Origin: Centroberyx gerrardi
Lineage: Eukaryota; Chordata; Actinopteri; Beryciformes; Berycidae
NCBI RefSeq assembly: GCF_048128805.1
Contig: NC_136006.1
Coordinates: 1,691,783 to 1,755,782, forward strand
Direction of reading: 5' to 3'
DNA: 64,000 bases
Below, in pieces: positions 34,411-45,289 of the stretch. The stretch's first letter is position 1. Each line of letters begins with the position of its first letter. The position numbers and the translations under genes are program-made. Below the pieces are notes generated by a model. It was not told the origin of the DNA and ran no database searches. It saw nothing but the letters and a program-made list of their open reading frames with translations.

Positions 34411-35693
34411 CTACAGTATGTTGGCCTCACAGGAGTCAGGCTGCAGTATCTGAAGTGTGACAATGAGTTTAATAGCTTTTCTAAACCAGGGGTAGAAAAA
34501 GGCATAGATCACAGGATTTAAACAGGAGTTGAAATGTGCCAGCCAGATCTCAAAGGCCACAGATGAAGCATCGATTGAAGTGTCCTGGCCTGTGAGAGAG
34601 GGAAAATAATATGGACAGAAACACAGTAGAAACACAACTATCACAATACCAAGAGTCCTGGCTGCTTTCCTCTCAGATTTCTTAGCAGTTACAGTTGCTG
34701 AACGCTGGAGTGTGACAGCCACAATGTGGGATCGCATGGCACGAGCCTGAGACACAGCCACCACAAATACTCTCATATACAGAACTATGATGATAGTTAT
34801 GGGACCAATAAAGGTCATAAAAAGGTCAACAACTCCTGCAATGTGGTTAATGACAACCACACACTCTCCAAAGCAGGAATTAGACCTGCCTGGTTGTTTC
34901 AGGTGATCATTTAAAAGGAGACTGCTAAAGAGAACAGAACAGACCCAACACAGACAAACACAGACTTTAACTCTTCCCTGAGTGATTTTGGTGGGGTAAC
35001 GCAGAGGGTCACAAATAGCCACATAGCGATCGACTGATATGAGCACCATGTTTCCTACAGAGGAAGAGGTAATGATAAAGTCCACCAAGTAATACAGGGT
35101 GCACAGGAGGTCACCAAGAAACCAGCAGGCCTCTACGTAGATTATTTCAACCGGCATCAGCAGGAGGCCCACAAAGAGGTCTGAGACTGCCAGGGAGAGG
35201 AGGAGGAGGTTGGTGGGGGTGTGGAGCTGCCTGGAGTGGGAGAATATTATCGTTTCATATATTTTTATCATCAACAGTAGTCGTGGCAGTCAAAAAAATA
35301 GAGTTATTATTAGTTGCAGTAGTAATAGTCGAAGTAGCAGTATGTCTTAATGCAAGATGTTAACATCATTATTAATACACAACACCATTTTCAAACAACC
35401 AGAATGTAGGTCTAGCGTGTGACATTTATGTTAGCCTAAATCCATTTCATCTCAAAGTCTAACTGTTCATATTTATAAAAATAAAAATATTTTATGCTAT
35501 GCTGAGAAGTATATCTCTGCCTGTAGTGGGAGATGGAGATGATGACCAGCAGGTTGAGAACCACAGTGAGAAGAGAGACGGAGGACAGCAGAATGTAGAT
35601 GATCATGGCCTCGGAGTGAGGACGAGTTGGCTTCCTGCAGGAAGTGTTGAGGAGCTGTGGAAAGCAGAGTTCACCTCCTTCCAGGGTCTCCAT
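34411..35693 (-). CDS. taar: trace amine-associated receptor (TAAR gene D)
   Basis: This is the only minus-strand receptor. Exon 1 is 35693-35521, the GC-AG intron is 35520-35231 and exon 2 is 35230-34411, giving 330 residues. Asp108 is at 3.32 (YYLVDFIIT) and Asp193 at 5.42 (GVVDLFMTFIGP), so like gene C it has two pocket acids and is a candidate di-amine receptor. Phe is at 6.48. His replaces the Tyr/Phe at 7.43 (LAHFNSCLNP). VDRY, the paired cysteines and the TM7 fingerprint are present. One extra residue lies between TM2 and TM3 compared with genes A-C. The inverted orientation and shared 3' flank with C suggest an inverted duplication. Confidence 0.93.
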
Positions 35694-35742
35694 CATCAGA
35701 GAGAGAGGAGGAGAGGAGAAGCTGCTGAGGTCTGGCAGCTTT

Positions 35743-35777
35743 CTGACCAAAGCTCTCTATCATACAGCTGTTTTATC
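35743..35777 (-). promoter_or_regulatory. conserved TAAR upstream block (gene D)
   Basis: On the minus strand it starts GATAAAACAGCTGTATGATA and ends TTTGGTCAG, 50 nt before the ATG. It is the same block as in the plus-strand genes. The array-wide element thus keeps its position in the inverted gene. Confidence 0.45.
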
Positions 35778-36238
35778 TCTTCCCTTCACCCTCCCTCTCT
35801 CTCATTCTCTCTTACTTGGAGAATGCTGTCCCTCCTCCTTCCCTCACTCAATACATCATACTCTTCATCTGCATCTTCCTCAGTCTCTCTGCTATTATCT
35901 CTCTCTCTCTCTGTCTCTCTCTCTCTCCTTCCTCACTTCTCTTCTCTACCTTTGTCTCCTTTCCTGTCTCCTCCTAGATCCTTTCACCCAGTTCTCCCAT
36001 CTGGCTTCTGTTTCTCCTCACCTCTTCTTCTTTCTTCCTCTTCCCCATCTTGTGTTTCTCCTGGCGTCTCCTTCACTCTTTCATCTGCCCCCCCCTCCCC
36101 AATAGGACCCTCAAATGATGCTAGTTGCCTGGCAGTCGCTGGTAGAATAGAGAGAGCTAAATCATGCTAGCCTTCGGAAGTAGTTTTATTTCCCACCTTC
36201 GCAAGCAGACAAAAGGTGGTAGCTTGCCGGCTCTAACA
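35778..36238. other. upstream region of TAAR D
   Basis: It is pyrimidine-rich on plus (purine-rich in gene sense), with a (CT)n tract at about 35895-35930, as upstream of the other TAARs. No gene was found. The long plus-strand frame is compositional. Confidence 0.55.
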
Positions 36239-36240
36239 TA

Positions 36241-37799
36241 TCGTAAATCCTCTAATAGTGGCCTGTAGTCAATTAAAAGCCGGGTCTCCAATAATGGCCG
36301 TGGTCGACACAAACAAATAAAGGCCGGCCTCAAATACAGGCCGGGGGAAAAAACAAAGGAAAAAAGACTAGGTCAAAACCTAGTATATGGCTGGACCGTG
36401 TCTGTCTCCTCTCTCCGCCGCTGTCCTCTCCACCGCGCCCACGACCCACATTGATCCTCCCGATCCAAGCCCCGGACCCCCGCCGAAATCTCGGCCGGAT
36501 CACCGGGAACAAATCGGCGCCCAGCTATCGGCACTGGCCGGAACCGTACCCCCGGGAAACTCCGGGGGCACGCCGAAACCTCCATGCTTGTCTGTGTCTC
36601 TCTCTCTGCCGACAGAACAGAGGGCTGTCAGGTGGACTGAGCTCGCGCATATGTATCGAAATAAATGCCAATATAACTGTATAGATTCTATTCTTAGCTT
36701 CAGTTAGCTTCAGTTAGCTTCAGCTTACATGCAAACAACGGTGGATACCGGTAAACTCCTGGTGCCTGTTTGTAACTGTAGTTTGTAGTAACGTACAAGT
36801 GCCACAAGACGGCTCGGCCGGCGGAAGTCTCTGGAGCGTGCCGTCGTCGATTACCGTAATTATCGTAATGCATTGCAGTAACAAAAAAACGTCTACCTAA
36901 CGAACCCCAACAGAAGCAGATCAGAAAACAAGGAGGCTTCGTACTAAAATATGAGCAAATATACCGTATTTCCTCTAATAGTGGCCTGTAGTCAATTAAA
37001 AGCCGGGTCTCCGATAATGGCCGGGGCCATCGTCGACACAAACAAATAAAGGCCGGCCTCAAATACAGGCCGGGGGAAAAAACAAAGGAAAAAAGAGTAG
37101 GTCAAAACCAGTATATGGCTGGACCGTGTCCGTCTCCTCTCTCCGCCGCTGTCCTCTCCACCGCGCCCACGACCCGCATTGATCCTCCCGATCCAAGCCC
37201 CGGACCCCCGCCGAAATCTCGGCCAGATCACCGGGAACACATCGGAGCCCAGGTTCAGTTAGCTTCAGTTAGCTTCAGTTAGGTTCAGTTAGCTTCAGTT
37301 AGCTTCAGCTTACATGCAAACAACGGTGGATACCGGTAACCTCCTGGTGCCTGTGTGTAACTGTAGTTTGTAGTAACGTACAAGTGCCACAAGACGGCTC
37401 GGCCGGCGGAAGTCTCTGGAGCATGCCGTCGTCGATTACCGTAATTATCGTAATGCATTGCAGTAACAAAAAAACGTCTACCTAACGTCCCCAACAGAAG
37501 CAGATCAGAAAACAAGGAGGCTTCGTACTAAAATATGAGCAAATATACTTATCAAACAGAGGGAATTAGAAATAAAGGCCTGTCTCTAATATAAGCCTGC
37601 TTCCAATAAAGGCCTGGTACCCTCTGCAGTTGAGGTAAATAAAGGCCCGGGCCAATATTAGAGGAAATACGGTACTTATCAAACAGAGGGAATTAGAAAT
37701 AAAGGCCTGTCTCTAATATAAGCCTGCTTCCAATAAAGGCCTGGTACCCTCTGCAGTTGAGGTAAATAAAGGCCCGGGCCAATATTAGAGGATTTACGG
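36241..37799. mobile_element. outer TA-flanked transposon, split by its own relative
   Basis: The left end is TCGTAAATCCTCTAATA and the right end TATTAGAGGATTTACGG. Both are bounded by TA (36239-36240, 37800-37801). Its own sequence is 36241-36961 plus 37675-37799; between them sits another copy of the same family. No transposase was seen. The GC-rich body has many GGCC and ATAAAGGCC words. Confidence 0.8.
36964..37672. mobile_element. inner TA-flanked transposon (nested copy)
   Basis: It starts CCGTATTTCCTCTAATA and ends TATTAGAGGAAATACGG, flanked by TA at 36962-36963 and 37673-37674. Its two ends share GTATTTCC, while the outer copy's ends share GTAAATCC. This proves which ends belong together. 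It carries an expanded 10-bp CTTCAGTTAG minisatellite at about 37255-37310 (about three units at 36697-36724 in the outer copy). Confidence 0.85.
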
Positions 37800-37801
37800 T
37801 A

Positions 37802-38654
37802 ACATCAAGACATCATAAAAGTGTGTGCCAAAAAAAACGAATCCCATTTAATCTGTATCACAACTGGTTACACTAATAACTGATTGATTATCAGTGACAC
37901 AGGGAGAAGACATGGCCACTGTCAAACTGCAGTGAGTTTGTTCAGTTTAGCTCCCATGTAAGCTCACATGCCTTGCAATGATGTTTCATTTGCTTCCTTT
38001 GATCATCATCTTTTTTTTTTTCAATTCTGGATCAATTCCTTCAACAACCAATTGTCAATCTCGCCAAACCATCCATTTGTTCCACCTCTGTGTAAAATCT
38101 TTCCTTAAATTCTTGTCCTCCTCAAACAGTAAAATCAAAATTGCTTTGCAATTTTGGTAAGAATACTACTAAAACAGTAACAAAATCCATGAACTTTGAT
38201 GTATAAAGTTTATAACACTACACAAAATAATGTCAACAACATTTTTTGTTTTACTGATAACTTTGATTTTCCTGCTTTAGTATGGTCATTGGTCAAGCAA
38301 ATAAAATTGCATAGGTTTTAATCACCTCGTGAGACAAAATAAACTTATCATTAGCTGGACTGTGGTGTAGTGCTGAAGGGATAGTTGTCAGAAGTGTGCA
38401 GATGAGTGTAGTGTAAAGTGTCTTGCCAAGTTCAGGAAAGTTTAATGAGGTGTGGAAGTCACGAGAATGGAGCTAGCTAGCTACGATGGAGGATGGGCCA
38501 GTCGGGACAGGACAGCCTGGACGAGGAGCACCGACCAACCGACCGACTGACACTTGTGCACCTGGCAACAAGTAGGAAGCAGCCACCCTGGGATTAGTAG
38601 GAAGTAAAACATCACAGTCTTGATTGGTGTTGACATTATCCTCTTTGGTTTTGT
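37802..38654. other. gene-free region
   Basis: No gene or clear repeat end was recognised. It contains a poly-T run near 38012 and AT-rich unique-looking sequence. Confidence 0.5.
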
Positions 38655-38781
38655 CCACTGTATTTAGCTTCCACATTACCAAACCTCACAAGATGGCGAT
38701 AACACACTATTGCACACACAAACCTTGTGCGGCCACTATGGCCTTGCGAGGTTTGGTAATGTGAAAGCTAAATACAATGGG
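38655..38781. mobile_element. 127-bp hairpin MITE
   Basis: Arms of about 36 bp face each other across a ~55-bp loop. The left contains TTAGCTTCCACATTACCAAA. The right contains TTTGGTAATGTGAAAGCTAA. There is no coding content. It is either a very short MITE or a foldback pair. Confidence 0.65.
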
Positions 38782-39575
38782 GGAAGACTTGATTTGCATT
38801 AAATAATGGATAAAAAGTCATATTTTTTTTTCACTCACAGAGCAATTGTATGGCGTCAGAAGACTTGGATTATGCTGCACAAACTGTATGGAGTAATTTT
38901 ATGGTTCTAGAAAAAGTTATATTTTCACAGTTGATTACATTCATGAACAATAATAATACCTTTGAAAATGTCCACTTTTAGAGCCCTCCATACCATGGAG
39001 AATGCCCTTATTAAGGTCACAAATAACTTTATTCTTGAAACTGATGCCATTGACTGTGCAATACTAAATGGCCTGGAGAAATGGGTTGACCTACATGGCT
39101 TTTTTCCACATTTTTTAAGCGCTAGCGTTGAAGATTACCATTTTGGCCCTGTGTGTGTGTGGGTTGGACAGCAGCACTCCCAGCGACCTGGAGGTAGGAA
39201 AGCTCTACTTTCCCGGCCAGTGCTCTATTCAGCTGATCATCCCTTGGTATTGTTCTCCCCCTTCTCCACACAAACTTTAACACAGCTCCTGGCATATCAG
39301 TGTCAGAGGTAACAGGCACACCTAAGCTACCTCACCACTATTAATTATTATGAATTAACAGCATTGTCAACTATGCTAACATAGTCGTCAATGCTGAAGT
39401 CTTCATTGCAGATGGGATTGGGGAGGAAGGAGGAGAAGGGGAAGGAGGGGAGGGAGGGGCAGGTGATGAAGAGAAGTGACAAAGAGACAGAGGAGAGAGT
39501 GATGAAGATGGAGATGAAGAGGATGATTGCAGAAAGCGAGGCAGGGAATGAAGGAAGAGGGACATCATTCTGTGA

Positions 39576-39615
<40 letters not shown>

Positions 39616-39641
39616 AAAGAAGGGAGGGGAAGGAGGAAATA
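38782..39641. other. upstream region of TAAR E
   Basis: No gene was found. Parts at about 39220-39420 resemble the regions upstream of genes F and G. A purine tract and (GA)n run (about 39580-39612) precede the gene. Confidence 0.55.
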
Positions 39642-39676
39642 GATAAATCAGCTGTATGATAGAGAGCTTTGGTCAG
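39642..39676 (+). promoter_or_regulatory. conserved TAAR upstream block (gene E)
   Basis: It is identical to the gene A block and lies 49 nt before the ATG. It is a candidate core promoter, by conservation only. Confidence 0.45.
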
Positions 39677-39725
39677 AAAGCTGCCAGACCTCAGCAGCTT
39701 CTCCTCTCCTCCTCTCTCTCTGATG

Positions 39726-41028
39726 ATGGAGACCCTGGAAGGAGGTGAACTCTGCTTTCCACAGCTCCTCAACACTTCCTGCAGGAAGCCAACACGTCCT
39801 CACTCTGAGGCCATGTTCCTCTACATTCTGCTGTCCTCCATCTCTCTGCTCACCGTGTCTCTCAACCTGCTGGTCATCATCTCCATCTCCCACTACAGGC
39901 AGAGATATACAGCTCAGCATAGGCTAAAATATTTTTATATTTCTAAATACTAACTGTTAGACTTATAATGCCAAATGGCTTTGGGATAGTACATAGATGT
40001 GATGTCACATTTGGATTAATGTGATTAATACATTCAGGAATTTTGAAAATGCTTTTGATCATTAATAATGTTTTACATCTGTTACATCTTGCGTTAGACA
40101 CATTACTACTTCTACTATTATTACTACTATGATAAAACTGCTTTTGAGACTGCCACTACTACTATTAATTATAATAATATTATCAATGATGATATTCTCT
40201 CACTCCAGGCAGCTCCACACCCCCACCAACCTCCTCCTCCTCTCCCTGGCTGTCTCAGACCTCCTTGTGGGCCTCCTGCTGATGCCGGCTGAAATCATCG
40301 CCATAGAGTCCTGCTGGTTTCTGGGGGACTTCGTATGTGTTCTCTTTTACTATGCTTCCTTTGTTGTTACCTCTGCCTCAGTAGGAAACATGGTGCTCAT
40401 ATCAGTCGACCGCTATGTGGCTATTTGTGACCCTCTGTGTTACCCCACCAAAATCACTCAGAGAAGAGTTAAAATCTGTGTTAATCTGTGTTGGGTCTGT
40501 TCTGCTTTCTATAACAGTCTGATTCAAAAGTATTTCCTGAAACAACCAGGCAGGTATAATTCCTGCTTTGGAGAGTGTGTGGTTGTCATTAGCTATATAG
40601 CAGGAGCTGTTGACCTTGTTGTGACCTTCATTGGTCCCATTACTGTCATCATAGTTCTGTATATGAGAGTATTTGTGGTGGCTGTGTCTCAGGCTCGTGC
40701 CATGCGATCCCACACTGTGGCTGTCACACTCCAGCATTCAGTGACTGTAACTGCTAAGAAATCTGAGATGAAAGCAGCCAGGACTCTTGGTATTGTGATA
40801 GTTGTGTTTCTAATATGTTTCTGTCCATATTACTGTCTCTCTCTTGCAGGCCAGGATACCTCAATCGGTGCTTCACATTCAGCCTTTGGGGTCTGGCTGC
40901 TGTTTTGTAACTCCTGTCTAAACCCTGTGATCTATGCCTTTTTCTATCCCTGGTTTAGAAAATCTATTAAACTGATTGTTACACTTCAGATACTGCAGTC
41001 TGACTCCTGTGAGGCCAACATACTGTAG
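39726..41028 (+). CDS. taar: trace amine-associated receptor (TAAR gene E)
   Basis: Exon 1 is 39726-39898, the GC-AG intron is 310 bp and exon 2 is 40209-41028, giving 330 residues. Position 3.32 is Ser108 (FYYASFVVT), so the classical amine contact is absent. Asp193 is present at 5.42 with Pro5.50, the arrangement reported for teleost TAARs that bind amines in a reversed pose. Phe is at 6.48. The ECL2 cysteine, VDRY and the NSCLNPVIYAFFYPWF fingerprint are intact. The closest relatives are F and G. An in-frame ATG in the intron (40129) makes a hydrophobic false N-terminus and was not used. Confidence 0.93.
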
Positions 41029-41207
41029 AGAGGCTGTGGAGTGACTGACATCAAACCTTTTCTATGAAGAGGGAGTCAGTGAATTTAAAAGACCAAACAC
41101 AAGCTTGGACAGACACAAGAAAATACATTTTGGTAAAATACACAGTGAATTTATATGCAACCATATTGCCATGAATTATTTCTAACCTTTACTTTACCAC
41201 GTAATTA

Positions 41208-42748
41208 GGGGTCCAAGCACATAGTCCTGGAACCCTATTGTTTTTGCTGGATTTGTTCTACTTTCTTTCTTTCTTTTTCTCCGCTAAAAGTATCTGCAGG
41301 TCAGAAACCGTATGTCCTACAGCAACCATATTTGGCAGGTTGGTTCCTACGGCCCCCCACTACTCAGGCAAGGCAGCCCACGCAGACTGGCCAGATGGTG
41401 GTGCTTTAACAGGCAACTTTACATTTTGGCCAATAACTTCTGAACTGTGTTTCGTAGACTGAAAATTCATGTTTCTGTAGATTCTTTGGAAGGAGTCCAA
41501 CCCATATATCACATATCATTCAATGTCCACCACATTGTATTGTGCGCCATTTTGAATTATTTAAGAAACACTTTTTTCACAACTCCTCCTAGGCTGTTCA
41601 TCCGATTCACACGAAAGTTGGTGTGTACAATCTTGGGCCCGTCCTTTTTCAAAGTCGGATAAAGGTTATTGATTATCTACCAATAAACTTTTAACGAAAC
41701 ACGCCCCAACATTAAATTGGCCATAACTCATTAACCGTTTATCTAATCACGCCAAAATTTGAAACATGTTGTGAAGTGTTGCTTGAACACACCCACAAAA
41801 GCATTTTGACCTCTACCACTAGTGGGCGCTACAAATGCAAAAAATGTATATCTCATAATTGACTGCATAGATCATGTTCTATGATGTTGTCCAAGTCAAT
41901 CCATGAAATTTGGTCATTATTGATTAAAGTGGGCGTGGCTTATTGCATAATAACCAAATCTTCATAGGTATTAAAGTCACAACAAAAAATCAGCCGTATG
42001 TCCTAGAGAGCTGAAATTTCCAGGACATGTCGGTTGAAGTGAGATACATTTGTTTCCCGACTATTGCACACCAAAGTGGAAGTTGGTAGAGTGGTTAAGC
42101 TCAGGTCTTTGGACCACAAGGTTGTGAGTTGAAGTCCCTGATGACCTGTGACCTTTTTGAAGTTTCATGAAAAGTAAATCAACACTAAATCACAGTGCAG
42201 AAAACTCGAAGCAGGTTGGCATCACTGATTGGGGTGTGGCCAGACGTTTCATCCCATTGAGAGCAGTGCAGCAGCGTTTTTCTGGCCCATGTGAATTAGT
42301 ATTGTTTTATTCAGTAATGGAGAGCACTACAATGTTCTGTAAAGTGATTAGCACCGTCAATCATAGGCTGCAGTATCACAATACTCCTCCCTTTAGTTAG
42401 TTGGATGTTTGGCTCAGTAGGTAAAGTGTCAGTCTCTTGTGTGGAAGATTGTGGGTTCAAATCCAGGCTTGTCTTTTCCGAAGTTGTTAGTCGTAAGAAC
42501 AAGGCGCATGTGTTTTAACAGAAAGTTTGGCCATTGTGAATAACTTCAACAATGTGGCTGCAATGAAATGATGAACTTGACAAAAGTCATGGGCCAACAC
42601 AAAAGCCGGTGCAAAGCCATAACTAATAGACTGCATGTCCGATCTTCACAACTTGTCAGTTTTTGTGTATGTCTTTCTACCTTATGTAATGTTTTGTCTA
42701 TCTGTCTGTCTTTTCAAATTGTGCTTGGACCCCGCAATTGTCGCTATA
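41208..42748. mobile_element. TTA-flanked transposon, relative of 5394-6624
   Basis: It starts GGGGTCCAAGCAC and ends GTGCTTGGACCCCGCAATTG plus a few bases, flanked by TTA (41205-41207, 42749-42751). The 13-bp GGTCCAAGCAC-type end is inverted near the right border. It is non-coding. It contains two tRNA-like stretches, near 42065-42140 and 42412-42474. It inserted in the 3' flank of gene E. Confidence 0.75.
42412..42474 (+). repeat. tRNA-like segment inside transposon
   Basis: TGGCTCAGTAGGTAAAGTG resembles a tRNA box A, and GTGGGTTCAAATCC is a good box B at tRNA-like spacing. No full cloverleaf with a 3' acceptor stem can be drawn, so it is a degenerate tRNA or SINE-derived piece and not a tRNA gene. 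Confidence 0.45.
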
Positions 42749-42751
42749 TTA

Positions 42752-44150
42752 TCTCATTGAGATTAAAAGGAAATCTCTTTTACAAGAGCGACCTATTGGG
42801 GGCAGCATTGAACAACAGTACAAAGTTACATACAAGGACAACATAACAGCATAACAAGAACAACAGTTAGCACACACACATACATTTTCCATTAAAACAG
42901 GTCAGGTAGATTAATGGCAGAGACATGGACTGATCAAGTTTGCCTCAACTCAGACAGCTTTAAGTCAACCTGAAAAGCATTCCAAGAGAAGGGGGCAGAA
43001 TACTTAAAAGCTTTTTTGTCCAACTCCATCCGAACTCAGGGTACAGACGTGCAGAAAATCCTGTGAGCATAGGCCATAAAGACATACGTTTCTAGACAAA
43101 TATGTACACAATTAGGCAGGGAGCAACCAAAGAAGTGACTTGTAGATAAAAGTCAATCACTGGGTATGCCAAGGCCATCCGGCTCTGGCATACAAAGTGC
43201 AATGGTGCATAAGGAATTTACAGCTAGTGATGAATCTCAAGGCACTACGATAGACAGTATCAAGCATACTTTGACACTGTGCAGAAACATTCATATAAAG
43301 CACATCACCATAATCAAGCAGCGGTAACAAGGTTGCCGATACCAGATATTTCTTAGCTCGAAAGAGAAGCATGATTTACTCAAAAACCTAATTTCAGCTT
43401 GAGTTTAGAAACAAGATTTTCAATATGAGGTTTAAAAGATAAATGGTCATCAATATGGATACCCAGATACTTATAACTAATATATATATAAATAACTACA
43501 TTTTTACACTCAGAAGGATGACGATACATGGAAGATTACAGGGTAGCTCACTGGAGTTAGAAAATAACATAAGCTTAGTTTTGTCTGCATTTAATATCAA
43601 TCCAAGTTGTTCCAAACAGGACTGAAAGACATCAAACTGCAATCGTTCAAGGGCTTGTGCAGCTGATGTGGAACATCAGTAGAGCCACACTGTCATCTGC
43701 ATAGTAAGTTATCAAAAAAGGTTATTGATATAAATGGAGAACAATAAAGGACCTAGTACCGAACCTTGGAGCACCCCCTTGGAAACGGTCAAGATAGATG
43801 AGCTAGACCCCGAAAACTGGACACATTGCGTTCTACCTGAAAGGTAATTGGCAAACCAATCTACTGCATGACTGGAAAATCCAATACTGTTCAGCTTTTT
43901 TACCAGGATACTATGGTCAACTGTCTCAAATGCCTTTCACAAATCAATAAAGAGGTTAATAAAGAGAGCACAAGTTTTCCTACAATCCAGTGCCTCAATT
44001 ATGTCATTTATCACTTTAAGAGCTGCAGTGATGGTGCTGTGTTGCTTCCTGAAACCTGATTGATATTGGGATAGAGTACCATTGGAGCTTAAAAAGTCCT
44101 TCAATTGTTCACTAACAAGTTTTTCTAGTATTTTTGCCAAGACTCATAAT
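42752..44150 (-). pseudogene. LINE, 5'-truncated, minus strand
   Basis: The minus strand has reverse transcriptase words MAKILEKLVSEQLKDFL and YQSGFRKQHSTITAALKV (44140-43937). Further on is the C-terminal LLPLLDYGDVLYMNVS (43372-43157). A 3' untranslated region follows, reaching the ATTGAGATTAAAAGG segment at 42755. Several frame breaks separate these parts. The 3' end is related to the pieces at 49.57 and 62.69 kb. Confidence 0.7.
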
Positions 44151-44154
44151 TTAG

Positions 44155-45020
44155 AGTTCTATTTCACACAGGCTTCACCCTCTAACGGGGCTCTATTGGC
44201 TTAGCCAGTCATCTACTCGCCTCAGCACACTGAAATTTCCATGCACGTGCTCAGCCAATCAGGATGAGCCTATTCAAACTTGTGGGGCCTCGCTCTATAA
44301 ATGGCGAGCAGCCCTCTGCTCTACATCCACTTTTCTTCAGCACAATTGAGAGACGAAACAACACTGCCAAGCATGGCGTCGTCAGATTCACCCACCGCGA
44401 AGAACTACCCAACCTGCCCCGGCCTGATCGCCATCGTGGACCCACACGAAAACTGAGTGCCTCGGTCCCGACCACAACACTGACGGTGTGAATGATCCGC
44501 CGGAGTGTGTTCACTGCAGGTCGTTGTCCATGGCGAGGCGCTGGCAGCACTGGGATCATTTCACTACCAGTGCTTCCCAGAAATGGAGCTCCGGGTTGAC
44601 GCCTGTGAGGCGGAGTGTGATGGCCGCTCAACCAAGCCCGGGCCCTCTGTCCCTGTCACAGGCTCCCTGCTGCCGGCCTGCCTCCTGGAGGAACCTATGC
44701 TGCAGGGAGGCAGTGATGATGAAGAAAACCTGTCTTCTGTCTCCGTCGAAGCAGCGTCCCTCGCCTCCGCTGCTCCACCTCATTCCTCGGAGAAACTAGA
44801 TTTCCGATTTTGCTACTCCCTGGCTCTCTGCACCTTTTCAAAGTGTGTGAATATGGCACTCGAACCGCTGTGCCCTCAAGGAATTTGGGTCTTCTTTTAT
44901 CTAGATGACCTAACCCTCATGGTCCAGCTGAAAGAATGGGCTATTTTCCACACGGTACAATTGGTGCAGCACCTAAAGTTAGGTTTACATCAATTGGAAA
45001 AAGAGTGCACTCATACCATG
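44155..45020 (+). mobile_element. DIRS fossil fragment, plus strand
   Basis: It begins with the DIRS terminal region (ACGGGGCTCTATTGGCTTAG, with a CTCTATAAATGG box). A gag-like part follows, and then reverse transcriptase sequence (FFYLDDLTL at about 44890). It is the same family as the 11.7-20 kb copies. It is an internally shortened, broken copy. Confidence 0.75.
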
Positions 45021-45247
45021 CCCGTAGTACAGCTTTCTCGAGAACCGCGTGTGCCCGTACCGCTTGAGCCCCGCTGCTGCACAGAGCGCTGTCCGCTTGT
45101 TTATTCAAAGTTTAGTAATATTGAACGTGTCGCATGTCCAAATTGCACCAAATCCGACACTGCACGTCCTTGGGTCCCCAGCAATACACCCGCCAAGTGT
45201 GAAGTAGATCGGACGAACGGTTCTCGAGATATGCGAAAGACACACAC

Positions 45248-45278
45248 ACTCACTCACTCACTCACTCACTCACTCACA
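45248..45278. repeat. (ACTC)n microsatellite
   Basis: Seven or so tandem CTCA units follow an ACACAC run. They are part of a short repeat ending at about 45300. Confidence 0.85.
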
Positions 45279-45289
45279 GACAGAGATTC

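Noticed and set aside
36387-36707. Proline-rich frame in the GC-rich repeat
   Set aside because: It lies within the nested TA-flanked transposon. The sister copy does not preserve it.
42065-42140. tRNA gene
   Set aside because: It is box-like only. No acceptor stem or full cloverleaf could be drawn and it lies inside a transposon.
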